Assembly (NCBI GenBank): GCA_021234155.1
Contig: JAJEKV010000044.1
Coordinates: 12,732,123-12,796,122 of the forward strand
Reading direction: 5' to 3'
DNA: 64,000 nucleotides
Source of the DNA: Isoetes taiwanensis
Taxonomy: Eukaryota; Streptophyta; Lycopodiopsida; Isoetales; Isoetaceae
The notes under the pieces: model-generated
What the model was told of the DNA's origin: nothing
Seen by the model: the letters and a program-made list of their open reading frames with translations, nothing else
Database searches by the model: none
Program-made: the position numbers and the translations under genes
Shown: positions 12,141 to 22,186 of the stretch, one piece after another
Numbering within the stretch: the stretch's first letter is position 1
Layout: each line of letters opens with the position of its first letter

Positions 12141-12144
12141 GATA

Positions 12145-13010
12145 CCATCCTGTGACAAATAGGAATTATTGCCTCCGGGTGGTCTCATGGAATTGTCGAG
12201 GCTTCCCTTGGCGGAAGGGGCGGTTTGAACTCAGGTGGCGGTGATATGGATCTCATCTTTCTCATGGAACATGGGAGCATGCTGAGCCTGAGGCTACGAT
12301 ACGTAGGGTTACCAACATTTCTCGGTCTTCAATACACATGCAGGCGAGAGGGGTCATGGTGGAGTGGCTTGCTACTACCCGGACAACCTTGGCACATTCG
12401 GTTACCCTCGAAAAACGACGGACACAACCGGTACTTGTGGGTTCATGTGCATAATACCGGTGGCAACCCTCTTTTACGGCGCTGTTATTTCCCTCACGGA
12501 GAGAGCACCTTCTATCGCAGCCCACCCCCGATGCGGATAGGATGGACCCTTATGTCGATCGTATGATGACATACCTGGCGGACACCGGCCCGGTTGGGTA
12601 GGGTCGTCCTTCTTGGAGACTTCAATGCGGACGGAGTAGAGCAGCCCATGCGACTTGACCCCCTCGGCCGGCGATGTCCTGCGGCCCTATGCCCCCCGAA
12701 GCAACCTCGCCACGAGGATCGGATGACAGCCAGTCACTCGCTTCGCTGATGGCGGTTGCTCTGCTATGTGGTATTTTTGACTTGATAATTTGCAATGGCC
12801 TATCCACGGGTGGCGATTCACCATAAGTGCACATGCGAGACGGGACAATCGGGGGAGGGTCTAGTGTGGTGGACTATGGGCTCCGTGGTTGCGCCAAGAT
12901 ATGCATCTCGCCGGTCGTTTTAGGGTGGGCACAGACGGCCGGGATGAGGAGGTCGACTTCGGATCACCTCCCACTTTATTTGGACTTGGTTTGGCAAGCC
13001 GCCCGGGAAC
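12145..13010 (+). pseudogene. LINE endonuclease (AP/exo-endo-phosphatase fold)
   Basis: This domain normally nicks target DNA to prime reverse transcription. It opens with RVVSWNCRGFPW near 12175, the usual start of plant LINE ORF2. GRVVLLGDFNADG follows at about 12598-12632 and carries the catalytic D-x-N. ICNGLS lies near 12790, GGSSVVDYGL near 12857 and TSDHLPLYLDL near 12955, the last containing the catalytic D-H. The pieces sit in different forward frames, so the domain cannot be translated as one unit. Confidence 0.75.
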
Positions 13011-13659
13011 CCCACTATACCCGGCCCTGGCCCGTCCTCGGTTGAGACTAGATTATGGCGAGGCGAGAGGACACGTAAGATGCTCATGGGCGCCCTCGGT
13101 AATTGCGGACCTCCACACTAGAGCGTGACGGACCGGTGACTTCGCTATTACGGGATGCGGCCGGACGGGGTGCTTTAGCGAACCCAGTCGTCGCCGCTTC
13201 GGGGTCAACAACATTCCCGCATAACCGATGGTTTGATGCGGAGTGTAAAGCATAGCATGGCGGCTTCCGTCACATTACGGATCCAGGTACCGCTTGCGGG
13301 CCACCACGATTACCACACCCATCCGAAGGAGACAAAGCGCGGTACCTTGCCGGGCATCGGGGAGATGTTCGGCCTGCTGGACACTCATCCCTCGAACCTT
13401 TTGGCGCAGAGTGCTTCAAGGCCAGCCCGACTGCGGGGGACATCACACCGGCGGTGGGAACGATGCTGCAGCGGCTCTATGACCGCCCGGGGCTGCACGC
13501 CCATACCCCCATTGGTTCTTGTGGAGGAGGATGTTGAGGAGGGCACTGAACGGGTGGCTAATGAGGAAGCGGTGACCTCGATGGTATGCGGGCCGAAGTT
13601 ACTCAAATGGGCGGGGCGACCACTTGTCTTGGGTCCTCACTACCTGTCGCTCAACGAGC

Positions 13660-14835
13660 ATTGCGGGGAAGGTCTCCCGGACAATGGACCCAAGCGGGGT
13701 TGTTCCCATTCACAAGGCGAGGCGACCCACCTTTGTCCAGGCCAACTGGGACGATCATGGTCATTTCGGTATTTGCCAAAGCGTTGGGCGGCATTCTCGG
13801 CGGCGATTGACCGGCCGGGCGAGGCGCGAGATGTGCGAGCCCTCACACGGTAGGCTTTAGACCCGCCACTCAGCGATTGACCATATCTTTACTTCTGCGA
13901 GCGATTGAAGGCAGTAGGAATCATCGGCGGGACTTGTATCTTCGCTTTGTGGACGAAGGCTTTGATACGGTTCCAGGGGGAAAAGGCGTGGGCTAGGCTC
14001 CGTCAGCGGGGCTCCGCTGCTGTGCGAGAATGCCATATCGACGGTGTATGAGAGTTGTTTTGGCGGGGATGCACCGGGCCGGGCCAAGCATTCACCGGTA
14101 GTATCGGGGGTCGGCGGGGGTTGCCCCTCTCGCCAACACTTTTGGCCTCTACATTGTCGGTTAGAGCCACGGCTTCTTGAGCATGGGGGGGATGGCATAC
14201 GACTTTTGCACGGGTCATCCGCCGGCTCATCTATCGCGGGCGATGTTGGCTGGCCGCCCACACCCAGGCTATGCGGTCTCACACGGATGCCCTAGACACA
14301 TTTTGTCGCTACGGACATGCGGCGTGAATCGGCCAAGACCGGGTGGTTCTCATATCCTCTTCCGTCACCCCATGCCTCCTGCACTCACATATCGGGGGAC
14401 TGACTGTGGATGTCACGCCCACCTACAAGTATCTAGGGGTGGAGTTCCCCTCCTCGCTTCTCATTGAGGCGTCTATCCGCTATGGGTGATGGCAGGATGG
14501 AAAGCACTTTATGCCATGCGGAACAAGTCCCGTGCGAGCTCTATGATTGGGGCCATCATCACATCCGTCATTAATCGGAGCCCTCGCTGTTCTTAAATGC
14601 GGGGTCGAGGTTTGGGGCCCTGTCGTCTCTTGGCGACATGGAATGACTTGGGCGGTGCGAAGAAGGCATTTTTGCCACGTGCACTTGGGTGAAACCTTTA
14701 GTTCCCTATCGATTCTGCTGCAGAAATCGGATTCTTGCAGCTTCAGGCGTTATGATAGACACATCGTCTATTTTGAGAAAGTGGTTACTATGGGTGATGC
14801 TTTCGGCTCCCCGCACCGGGCTTACACCTTGTGGC
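13660..14835 (+). pseudogene. LINE reverse transcriptase, decayed
   Basis: RT motifs are present in order but in alternating frames: VVPIHKARRPT and IMVISVFAKALGGIL (13690-13800), VGFRPATQRLTIYL near 13850, RDLYLRFVDEGFDTV near 13930, GGGCPSRQHFW near 14110, then a YADD region at about 14230. The text ATCTATCGCGGGCGATGTTGG there translates badly but is two small changes from I-Y-A-D-D-V-G. TYKYLGVEF near 14427 and KCGVEVWGP near 14600 mark the thumb and downstream region. Confidence 0.75.
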
Positions 14836-15308
14836 AATGAGTCCGCAATGGCTTAGGGCTGTTGGAGGGTAAGAGAGATCGTTGGTTCGCCCGGATGGAG
14901 CGGCAGAGCCGAGATGCGTCGCGGTGGACCTGGTGACCCGATCGTGGCGACCGCGGGGAGTACCCTAGACGCTTGTTTCCTTGGCAAGCTCTGGGACCCC
15001 GGCGCTCTAGAGCAGGTCAAAACGGCCCATTACAAGGAGCACATCAACCCCCGTGTTAGCCCGGGGCCCCGTGTTAATAACTATTTATATGGAAACTTGC
15101 AAAACATATACCACAATTCTACACATATGGTCACTAAAGCCTGACCTAACCATAAAATGATTTTCGTAAAAGTATCGTATAAACTAAATCAACATACTAT
15201 ACAATTCTACGGTTCAATAATCGAGATCAAATCTATAATTTTCTACTCATGGTTCTTTATCTTTATCAATGTGGTTCTACCAAACCATCCCTTCAAATTA
15301 TTACTAAA

Positions 15309-15336
15309 GCCCGGCAACGCCGGGCACCATAACTAG
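15309..15336 (+). mobile_element. Helitron 3' terminus
   Basis: A 7-bp perfect hairpin GCCCGGC-AAC-GCCGGGC (15309-15325) is followed 7 bp later by CTAG at 15333-15336 and then T. A short GC hairpin, then CTRR, inserted before a T, is the defining 3' end of Helitrons. The GCAACGC...GGGC loop and stem closely match the plant consensus. The element body should extend leftward. I could not find its 5' TC end, which has no other strong signature. Confidence 0.75.
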
Positions 15337-15639
15337 TAATGCAACATTTCGTAATGACACGCGGTGCAAATAATATTGGAACCTAATAAGTGCATTTATG
15401 TCGGCTACTGGCTGCTCACGGCTGCCTTTTCCCTTTTTTCGTGCTCGGCAAGCTCCCATTCCTCTCGGCCACCGTGGCTTTGATGGCGCGATCAAAGACA
15501 CTTGGGATGATTTTAGAATGTAGGTACTAGCATTCCAATCTAGCCTAAAATATGAGCTCCATGTATTCAATCGGTGGCCAGGCAAGGCCAGAGATAGGTT
15601 CAATCTGTTGTATGTTTTATCTTTAAATACATATTAATT

Positions 15640-16160
15640 GTATGATCGACACATATTTGTCGTGATAAAACGAAAAAAAACAAAAAAAAAATTTCGGCCG
15701 AAGATTTTCGCGACGCCGAAACCTTCGAATACAGCAACGCCAAAAGTTTTTCAGCAAGACGCTGAACAAAGGAAAACGTCAGACGGAAAAAATGTTTTTT
15801 TTCTAGATGTTCGCGTCTGTAACATAAAAAAAATAAAAAAAAAAAAACTTTTTTTTTTTTCACAGACTAATTTGAAATTTGATTTCAAGGTGATGCAAAA
15901 TCCTATAAATCCGCTCTTAAAAACAAGATAAAGCTGGTATTTTTTTTACTTAATTTGAAATTTGAAATCACAGATGAAAACCTTCTTTGGCGGCGTGCTG
16001 GAAAAAGGTTACACGTGCTGAAAGCCCGTGAATTTTTTTTTTTTTTTTTTACCCAGTTTTTTTTGTTCAAGTGACGCGAAAAACTTTCGCATGTATAAAA
16101 TTTTTTACCGACTAAAAATACATCACGCTTTTTTTCAAAAATACATATTTTTAACTTTAT
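15640..16160. other. A/T-homopolymer block with embedded CG-rich words
   Basis: Runs of A or T up to about 18 bp alternate with words such as TTTCGGCCGAAGATTTTCG, CGACGCCGAAACC, CAGCAAGACGCTG and AATTTGAAATTTG. No frame is meaningful. The word CGACGCCG followed by AAA recurs in a similar block at 34066. It lies between a Helitron terminus and the truncated LINE copy 1. Origin unknown; homopolymer lengths are likely unreliable. Confidence 0.5.
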
Positions 16161-16246
16161 CGTCGGGGAATTTGGATTTCGATGCGATTAACCTATCCTC
16201 GGCAAGGCCACAGCTCTACCGAGGATCTACAACCGGCATTGCTCCG

Positions 16247-18358
16247 CATAAAGACTTGTTGACTGGAGTTTCCCGGAGAGTGATTGCCTTTACGTCTTGG
16301 TTTTGGTGCCCGGATCTTACCGGATGTTATGAAACTTCATTATTACGCTTTCGTTCTTCGTTCTTTTTCAAGGAGAACCATCAACATTTTTTGGTGGGGA
16401 CGTGGCATTCGCCGGTTCGTCCCCTTTGGCACCATTGCTTTTTACAATTATGGCGAGATTCTTTTCGGGGCCTTCTCTCTTGCGGTGCGGGGAAGGCATC
16501 CTGCATGGTCTTCCCATGAATAATGGTTCACAAATGATCTGTAATCAATATCACGGATGCCACTTTCTTGTTCTTAATGGTCGATGAGCGAATTTGCGAA
16601 TGACGTTTCCTTGTTGGATGAGTTTCTCTTTGGCTTCGGTATCTTTGTGGGGTGGCAAAGTGTATTCTTTGGGGCCCTAGACTCTCCAAGGCCGTCTTCT
16701 TCGTGGTTGCATTTCCATGGAAGGTTCTTCCTCATAGGAAGGCAACTAAGCTTCTAGGCATTCCGGTTGGTATACACCTCTCATCCGGAGACGTGGGATG
16801 TCATTATTAAGGGGTTGGAAAGGCATTTGTTCCGGTGGTCCACGGCTAAGTTATCCATGGCTGGTCGTGGTAATGGCGTGGCAAAGTCAGTTCTTAGTTG
16901 TACACATGTCTACATGGCATCCATCTTGCTAGCACCGCATGAACAAAGATCACGACTCATTGTTCGTCTGGTCCGGGAACTTCATCCAGGGTGGCAATCA
17001 AGAAGGAGCCGATGTTAAAGTTAGTTGGTGAAGTGCATTATGCCTAAACTTTGTGGGGGCTGGGGATGATTCACTTTCTTCTCGAGCAAGGTGTTGATTT
17101 CTAAGTTCATATGGCGGATTCTCAATAATGCCGATAATTCTCCGTGCAAGGTCACGGATGTGCATTTCCTTTGGCTCTCCATCCATTAAGCCTCTCTTCC
17201 CATGGGCAATATTCTATCCGCTTTCTCCATATCCTAATGCATCTCCTTTCCTCAAGGGGTTGCTAGTCGCTTGGGGAGATCAGGCGCACTCTTTGTTTCG
17301 GGGAGTTCCATCCAATGGCCCACACAGATCCTGACCCAGGTTGTTGGTGGATCCCTTTGGGTGGCGGCCAGAGATTGTCCCCGGTCTCTTCGTCCATCCA
17401 TTGGCCTTAACATCCGGTGGCGGCGGCGGGTGTGCTCACGGTATCTGCATGGTATAATGAGACAAGATTGTTGGCGTGGAGTGAGTTCAAATTGAAGTTC
17501 CTTCTCCTTCATTGGGACCAGGGGCATTTGGGAGAAAGTAGTCTGCTACACTTCCTCCACATCCACAAGGCGTGGCTCCCCGAAGAAGGTGTTAAGGAAG
17601 AGCACCGGTGCACTTTCGATGTATGTGGTCCCGCTTCATCCCGAGGTGTTGCCTCCATCGCCAAAGTGGCCTTTAGTTATCCCCCGAGCCTCATCGTAAA
17701 AGTACCGGCGATGGGTATGGGATAAATTGCTTCATCCTAAGCTATCCATTTTATGGTGACGGATCACTCATAGATGCGTCGCGGGTAAACACTTGTTGTT
17801 CATCGATTTCGATCGTAAGTCTCGTGATCGCCCTCTTGCACTTGAGAGGGATGAGACAATTGAGCTTTGCTTTTTCTTGTGTCACCATGTTCGACTTGCT
17901 TGGCGATTGGCTTCGAAGTCTTTTCCATTGTGACTTGAATAGCCGCCAGGTCCTATTCTCGATCTATCCTAGTTCTTGGGATAAGTTGGCAAAGAGGGCT
18001 TTCCACTTAGCATCCGCTTGGATCATCTGGTCCATCCGAAGAGGCGAAATCTCCTCATCTTTAAGGGATGACTCTTTTAGATATGCCAAGTGCTTAGCGA
18101 TGCCCCGTAGTCACATTGTGAAGGCGCATAAGTGTTCTACCTTAAAGGTTGACATCAAAAAGTGTCATTTTCACACCTACTCATAGCAAAGCAGTTGTGC
18201 TCATGGTGATTTGTGTTCTCTGCTTTTCTATGTTATGTATGTGGTGGGTAGTGTTGCTCTAGTGGATATCTTCTCCACTGGGTTTTGAGTCCCCCATGTA
18301 CTCTTTGTATTCTTTTGATTAATAAAGGTCCACGTTCATCAAAAAAAAAAAAAAAAAA
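16247..18358 (+). mobile_element. LINE copy 1, 5'-truncated, with poly(A)
   Basis: This is the same LINE as at 19326, 27069, 29206 and 54255. It starts inside the reverse transcriptase at AAAGACTTGTTG, the position matched by 54553 in copy 4, and ends in AATAAAGGTCCACGTTCATC plus an A18 tail (18341-18358). Downstream of RT it carries the usual C-terminal zinc-finger-type region, readable in pieces as SSWDKLAKRAFHLASAWIIW. Frames change every 100-200 bp. It is uninterrupted at TTCCTTTGGCTCTC (about 17166-17179), the site where copies 2 and 3 carry an insertion. Confidence 0.85.
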
Positions 18359-19325
18359 TGCGTTTTGTCTAGATTGCTTTAATTTGTTTACTCTTGAAGT
18401 TTGTCTAGAGTTACCACTTGCTTGGCCACCCCGATGTTCATGCAATTTATGCAGTAGCAGATTTGGTAACAATTTATATAACATGCAAGTCTAGCCACAT
18501 CTTTGTAATACAAACAACCCAAATATTTGTTCATAAATTTAAAATTCTATGTTTAAGCAAGGAAAACATAATGGGTTGCATGGAAATAATTTAAGAAAAT
18601 AGACATAATTAGTTGAAAAAAAGTCCTTACAAAAAAAAAACATTTAGCTGAAAACTTCTTCACAAAGAAACATCTTGAGGCCCGATCGGAGACACCCATC
18701 GGACCACATGATGTGTTTGTTATGCTTTACCACTGTTTGTAAAAATTGCATGATGCTTATTCAAACAATACTGCAATACAAGGTATCATGGTCCCTGTCA
18801 TCTGATATGTAGAAATGAGTCTCCTTTATAATTCTTCTCTCATTTTCATCCAAACTTGGATCATCTGACAATGTTGCATGTCTATATGTAATATGAACTA
18901 AAATTGTGCATTGATCATTCTTCCAGTGTAGACTCTGTATCTCTTGCTGAATCTTAAAAGTATAGTTCTCAGCAAAATCTATAATAGAAATTATGGTGTC
19001 CTTTGGAAGTGTTGCCAAACACTCCCTGAATTGTTTGGCCTGCCATCTCCCCTCATAATTATGTGGTATACATTCTTTTAAAACTTTCTTGGCTTCCTGG
19101 ATAATCTCTACCGCAGTTGTGCATTTGTAAACTAGTTTGGTAACTGGTTTACTAGATATCTTGTACTCTCCCTTACCATCAGGCTCGGGTTCTCCTATGG
19201 GTTCAAGTACCTTGAAGCAACGTGTAGTTGAAGTATGCTATTAGATTTGCAATATGCTTAGGCTTTGAATGAGACATCTTGATTTTATTTTGTTTTTAAT
19301 GCTCTGGCAAACAACTCTTGTCAAA
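18359..19325. repeat. Flank block F downstream of the LINE poly(A), copy 1
   Basis: The sequence starting TGCGTTTTGTCTAGATTGC follows the LINE poly(A) here, at 28245 and at 56627. The first two copies run nearly 1 kb; the third stops at 56940. It contains the minus-strand DDE-transposase fragment at 18640-19225. Because the same unrelated sequence follows the tail in three places, the LINE and this flank were copied together as DNA. Confidence 0.8.
18640..19225 (-). pseudogene. DDE-type transposase fragment (VDFAENYTF-like family)
   Basis: On the minus strand about 150 codons are open, reading ...EGRWQAKQFRECLATLP, then IIDFAENYTFKIQQEIQSLH, LVHITYRHATL, and KETHFYISDDRDHDTL. After a frameshift near 18775, HIMWSDGC appears near 18700. 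The spacing of D (DFAEN), D (SDDRDHD) and D (WSDGC) fits an RNase H-like transposase core. I recall this family as uncharacterised transposon-associated proteins in plants and animals, but cannot name the superfamily. Both ends are missing. A second, more frameshifted copy lies at 28560-29100. Confidence 0.6.
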
Positions 19326-20767
19326 GAATAAAGAAAGTAATGACGTTTGGTTATGTATTAAGGTTCATCCTATAGTCACCAATGAGCAAAGGGCCACTTT
19401 GGAGGTTGAGATCAGCTAGAATGATTTAGCTGAGGCCACATTTTCTCTCAAGAGGGGCAAGTGTCCGGGTCTTGATGGTATTCCAGTGGAGTTTTTCCAG
19501 GAGTATTGGGATTAGCTTGGTGCAGATGTGTATGACGCTTTCAGGGATTTTAAAAGACAGAGGCACCTGGACAAAATCCTCAACTCTGATTGCATCTCCC
19601 TTATTCCAAAATGTAAGGATCCCTCTTCCATTTCGACATTAACCCCATTACTTTGTTGTCCCTCGGTGTACAAGTTCTTTGCTAAAGCTTTTGCTCGTAA
19701 GCTTTGTGGCGTGCTTACCGAGTCCATCTCTTCCACGGTCGGGTTTCTTGCCTCACGGTGTATCTTGAATAATGTGGCAGAAAGATATGAGGGGGTCTCT
19801 ATTGGGCTAGAATGCATGGTTACCCCATTGTAAACTTGAAGTGGATTTTGCAAAAGCATATGACCGACACTTGTTGGTGGAGTTTCCGGAGCAAAGGCCT
19901 TTTACGTCTTGGTTTTGGTGCCCGGACGCAAGCGGATGTTATGAAACTTCATTATTTTGCCTTTCGTTCTTGAGTTCTTTTTCAAGGAGAACCATCAACA
20001 TTTTTCGGTGGGACGCGGCATTCGCCTGTATCGCCCTTTGGCACCGCTGCTTTTTACAATTATGGCAGAGATTCTTTCTCAGGCCTTCTCTCTTGCAGTG
20101 CAGGAAGGCATCCTGCATGGTCTTCCCATGAATAATGGTTCACAACAGATCTGTAATCAATATGCAGATGCCACTTTCTTGTTCTTAATGGGATGAGCGT
20201 AATTTGCGAATGGCGTTTCCTTGTTGGACAGTTTCTCTTTGGCTTCTGGTATCTTTGTGGGGTGGCAAAAGTGTATTGCTGGGGCCCTAGACTCTCCAGT
20301 GCCGTCTTCTGTGGTTGCATGGGAAGGCAACTAAGCTTCTAGGCATTCCAGTTGGTATACACCTCTCATCTGGAGACGCGTGGGATGTCATTATTAAGGG
20401 GTTGGAAAGGCATTTGTTACGGTGGTCCACGCTAAGTTATCCATGGTCGTGGTAACTAGCGTGGGCAAAGTCGGTTGAGTTGTACACATGTCTACATGAC
20501 ATCCATCTTGCTGGCACCGTGAACAAAGATCACGACTCATTGTTCATTGGCCCGGGGAACTTCATCCGGGGTGGCAATCAAGAAGGAGGCGATGTTAAAG
20601 TTAGTTGGTAGAAGTGCATTATGCCTAAACTTTGTGGAAATTTTGAGGGATGATTCACTTTCTTCTCCAGAGCAAGGTGTTGATTTCTAAGTTCATATGG
20701 CGGATTCTCAATAATGCTGATAATTCTCCAGGTCTGCGTCTACAGATGTGCATTTCCTTTGGCTCTC
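19326..20767 (+). mobile_element. LINE copy 2, 5' part
   Basis: The fragment starts in the linker before RT (text reading KVHPIVTNEQRATLEVEIS) and runs through KRGKCPGLDGIPVEFFQEYW, the usual RT entry motif, to the end of RT. It stops at TTCCTTTGGCTCTC (20754-20767), where a poly(T)-led insertion begins. The LINE continues at 27069. An in-frame TAG and TAA and several indels show it is inactive. Its 5' boundary against block F is approximate. Confidence 0.82.
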
Positions 20768-21293
20768 TTTTTTTTTTTTTTTTTTTTTATATATGGTGTA
20801 CAACATCTGGCCCAATTACACATTCTTCCTATTATTTCATGATGCTAGGACTTAATGTTACCTATGCTTAACACCCCATATATAGGACTAATGGTTGAGT
20901 AGTTAATTGAACTAAATACAATATCTATACCTAATATCGAATATTAATTCTATTTTCCAGTATTTTCCACTTTCCCCTTCGACATTTTGGTTAAATGCAT
21001 TTTAGGGCTAAACACATTCTGTTTAAACACATTCTGGTTAAACGCATTTCAAGCCTGACTAGATCCGTCCAGTTACACAGTTAAAATATTTGTTCAAATG
21101 ACTAAGTCTATACTCTTCCCTATTTGTTTTTTCCTGAACGATGAACAAATAGATAATTGTCTAAATGTCGAAAAAACCTTATAAACCTAATATGATGTCT
21201 ATTATCCATAATATTCCACTTTCCTCTTCAACTTTTTAGATAAACGTAATTTAGGGTTAGGTTTCTCTTGCTCACGGCACTACAGCACTGGCG

Positions 21294-21842
21294 ATGGCAG
21301 CCGATGTCTTTCTAACAGAATGCTCCAAGCTGGCCTCTGTACGGTTTTCCATGATAGTATTTTATCTGATTTTCCAGCTAAGTGTTCATGTGTGTCCTCT
21401 TCTTAAGGCTATCTCGTCTTTCTGCATCTTGAATCCATCAGTTTCGAAGTTTGCTTACAAGCTATGCTCTGAGAGGTTTATGGGTAGACGGAAAGGAGGC
21501 TTCAATAAAGCTACCTTGATCAGAATGCAGGAGGAGAAGCTAAAAGCTGAAAATAGAAGGAAGATCTTTGATTATCACAAGCCTGCCAAATTGCCTGGAT
21601 CTGAAAAAAACCCCATTAATCTTGAAGGGGAAGCTAGCTCTACTCATGTTGCAGCAGAAATTCCCATGTCAGTTGCTTGCACTCCTGAGATCCCTGCACT
21701 ATCAGTTCAAGCAGATCCTACTGCTCCAAATGCTACCAATGTTCCAGGTGCTGGAGTCCCAACTATCGATCTATCTTCACAAATTACCCCCAATTTTCTG
21801 CAAGCTGGAGTTCCTCTGGACGATTCTACAAATAAGGTTTAG
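21294..21842 (+). CDS. Unrecognised 182-codon ORF inside the insertion
   Basis: The ORF runs from ATG at 21294 to the stop at 21840. The first 60 residues are hydrophobic and poorly structured. From MGRRKGGFNKATLIRMQEE it becomes a plausible hydrophilic, helical region, then a Pro/Ala/Thr-rich tail ending LDDSTNKV. A homologous stretch at 31150-31716 is broken by indels. It lies antisense to the retroposon that contains it, so it may be a captured host exon: the sequence continues ATAAG|GTTTAG, a weak donor. I assign no function. Confidence 0.35.
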   Translation: MAADVFLTECSKLASVRFSMIVFYLIFQLSVHVCPLLKAISSFCILNPSVSKFAYKLCSERFMGRRKGGFNKATLIRMQEEKLKAENRRKIFDYHKPAKLPGSEKNPINLEGEASSTHVAAEIPMSVACTPEIPALSVQADPTAPNATNVPGAGVPTIDLSSQITPNFLQAGVPLDDSTNKV

Positions 21843-22186
21843 GATCATTTTGTATTATTCTGTCTTCTTTCCTTAACCCCAAGATCTCCATTAGATTTAA
21901 CCCTTTACCTTAATATTCTGATTTTTCAGTCTATTCTATTCCTTAATTCATGGGTTGTTTACCTTCTGATCATGGATGGTTTACCATCTGATTATTCCTG
22001 TCCCTATTTCATAGGTTATCTCTAACATCTAATCTTATATTATAACTTAGGGTATTTCTTTTCCTTATCCATTTCTCTAGTCTAATCTTTCTGTTTACAT
22101 TATTCCTTTCTATTAAGTTGATTACTCTTTACATCAACCATATTCCTGTATTCTTCCTTGAATCCTTAGATTTCTGTTTAAGATAA

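Larger units (their letters stand above)
10574..15083 (+). mobile_element. GC-rich LINE (non-LTR retrotransposon), decayed
   Basis: The block has the order ORF1, AP-like endonuclease, reverse transcriptase. It is much more GC-rich than its flanks, and both GC-rich edges are sharp (about 10570 and 15083). Endonuclease motifs (WNCRGF, VVLLGDFNADG, SSVVDYGL, TSDHLPL) and RT motifs are spread over all three forward frames, so the element is full of frameshifts. Some of these are likely sequence errors, because many damaged motifs are one CHG site away from the expected residue. No poly(A) tail or target duplication is visible at the right edge. Confidence 0.8.
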
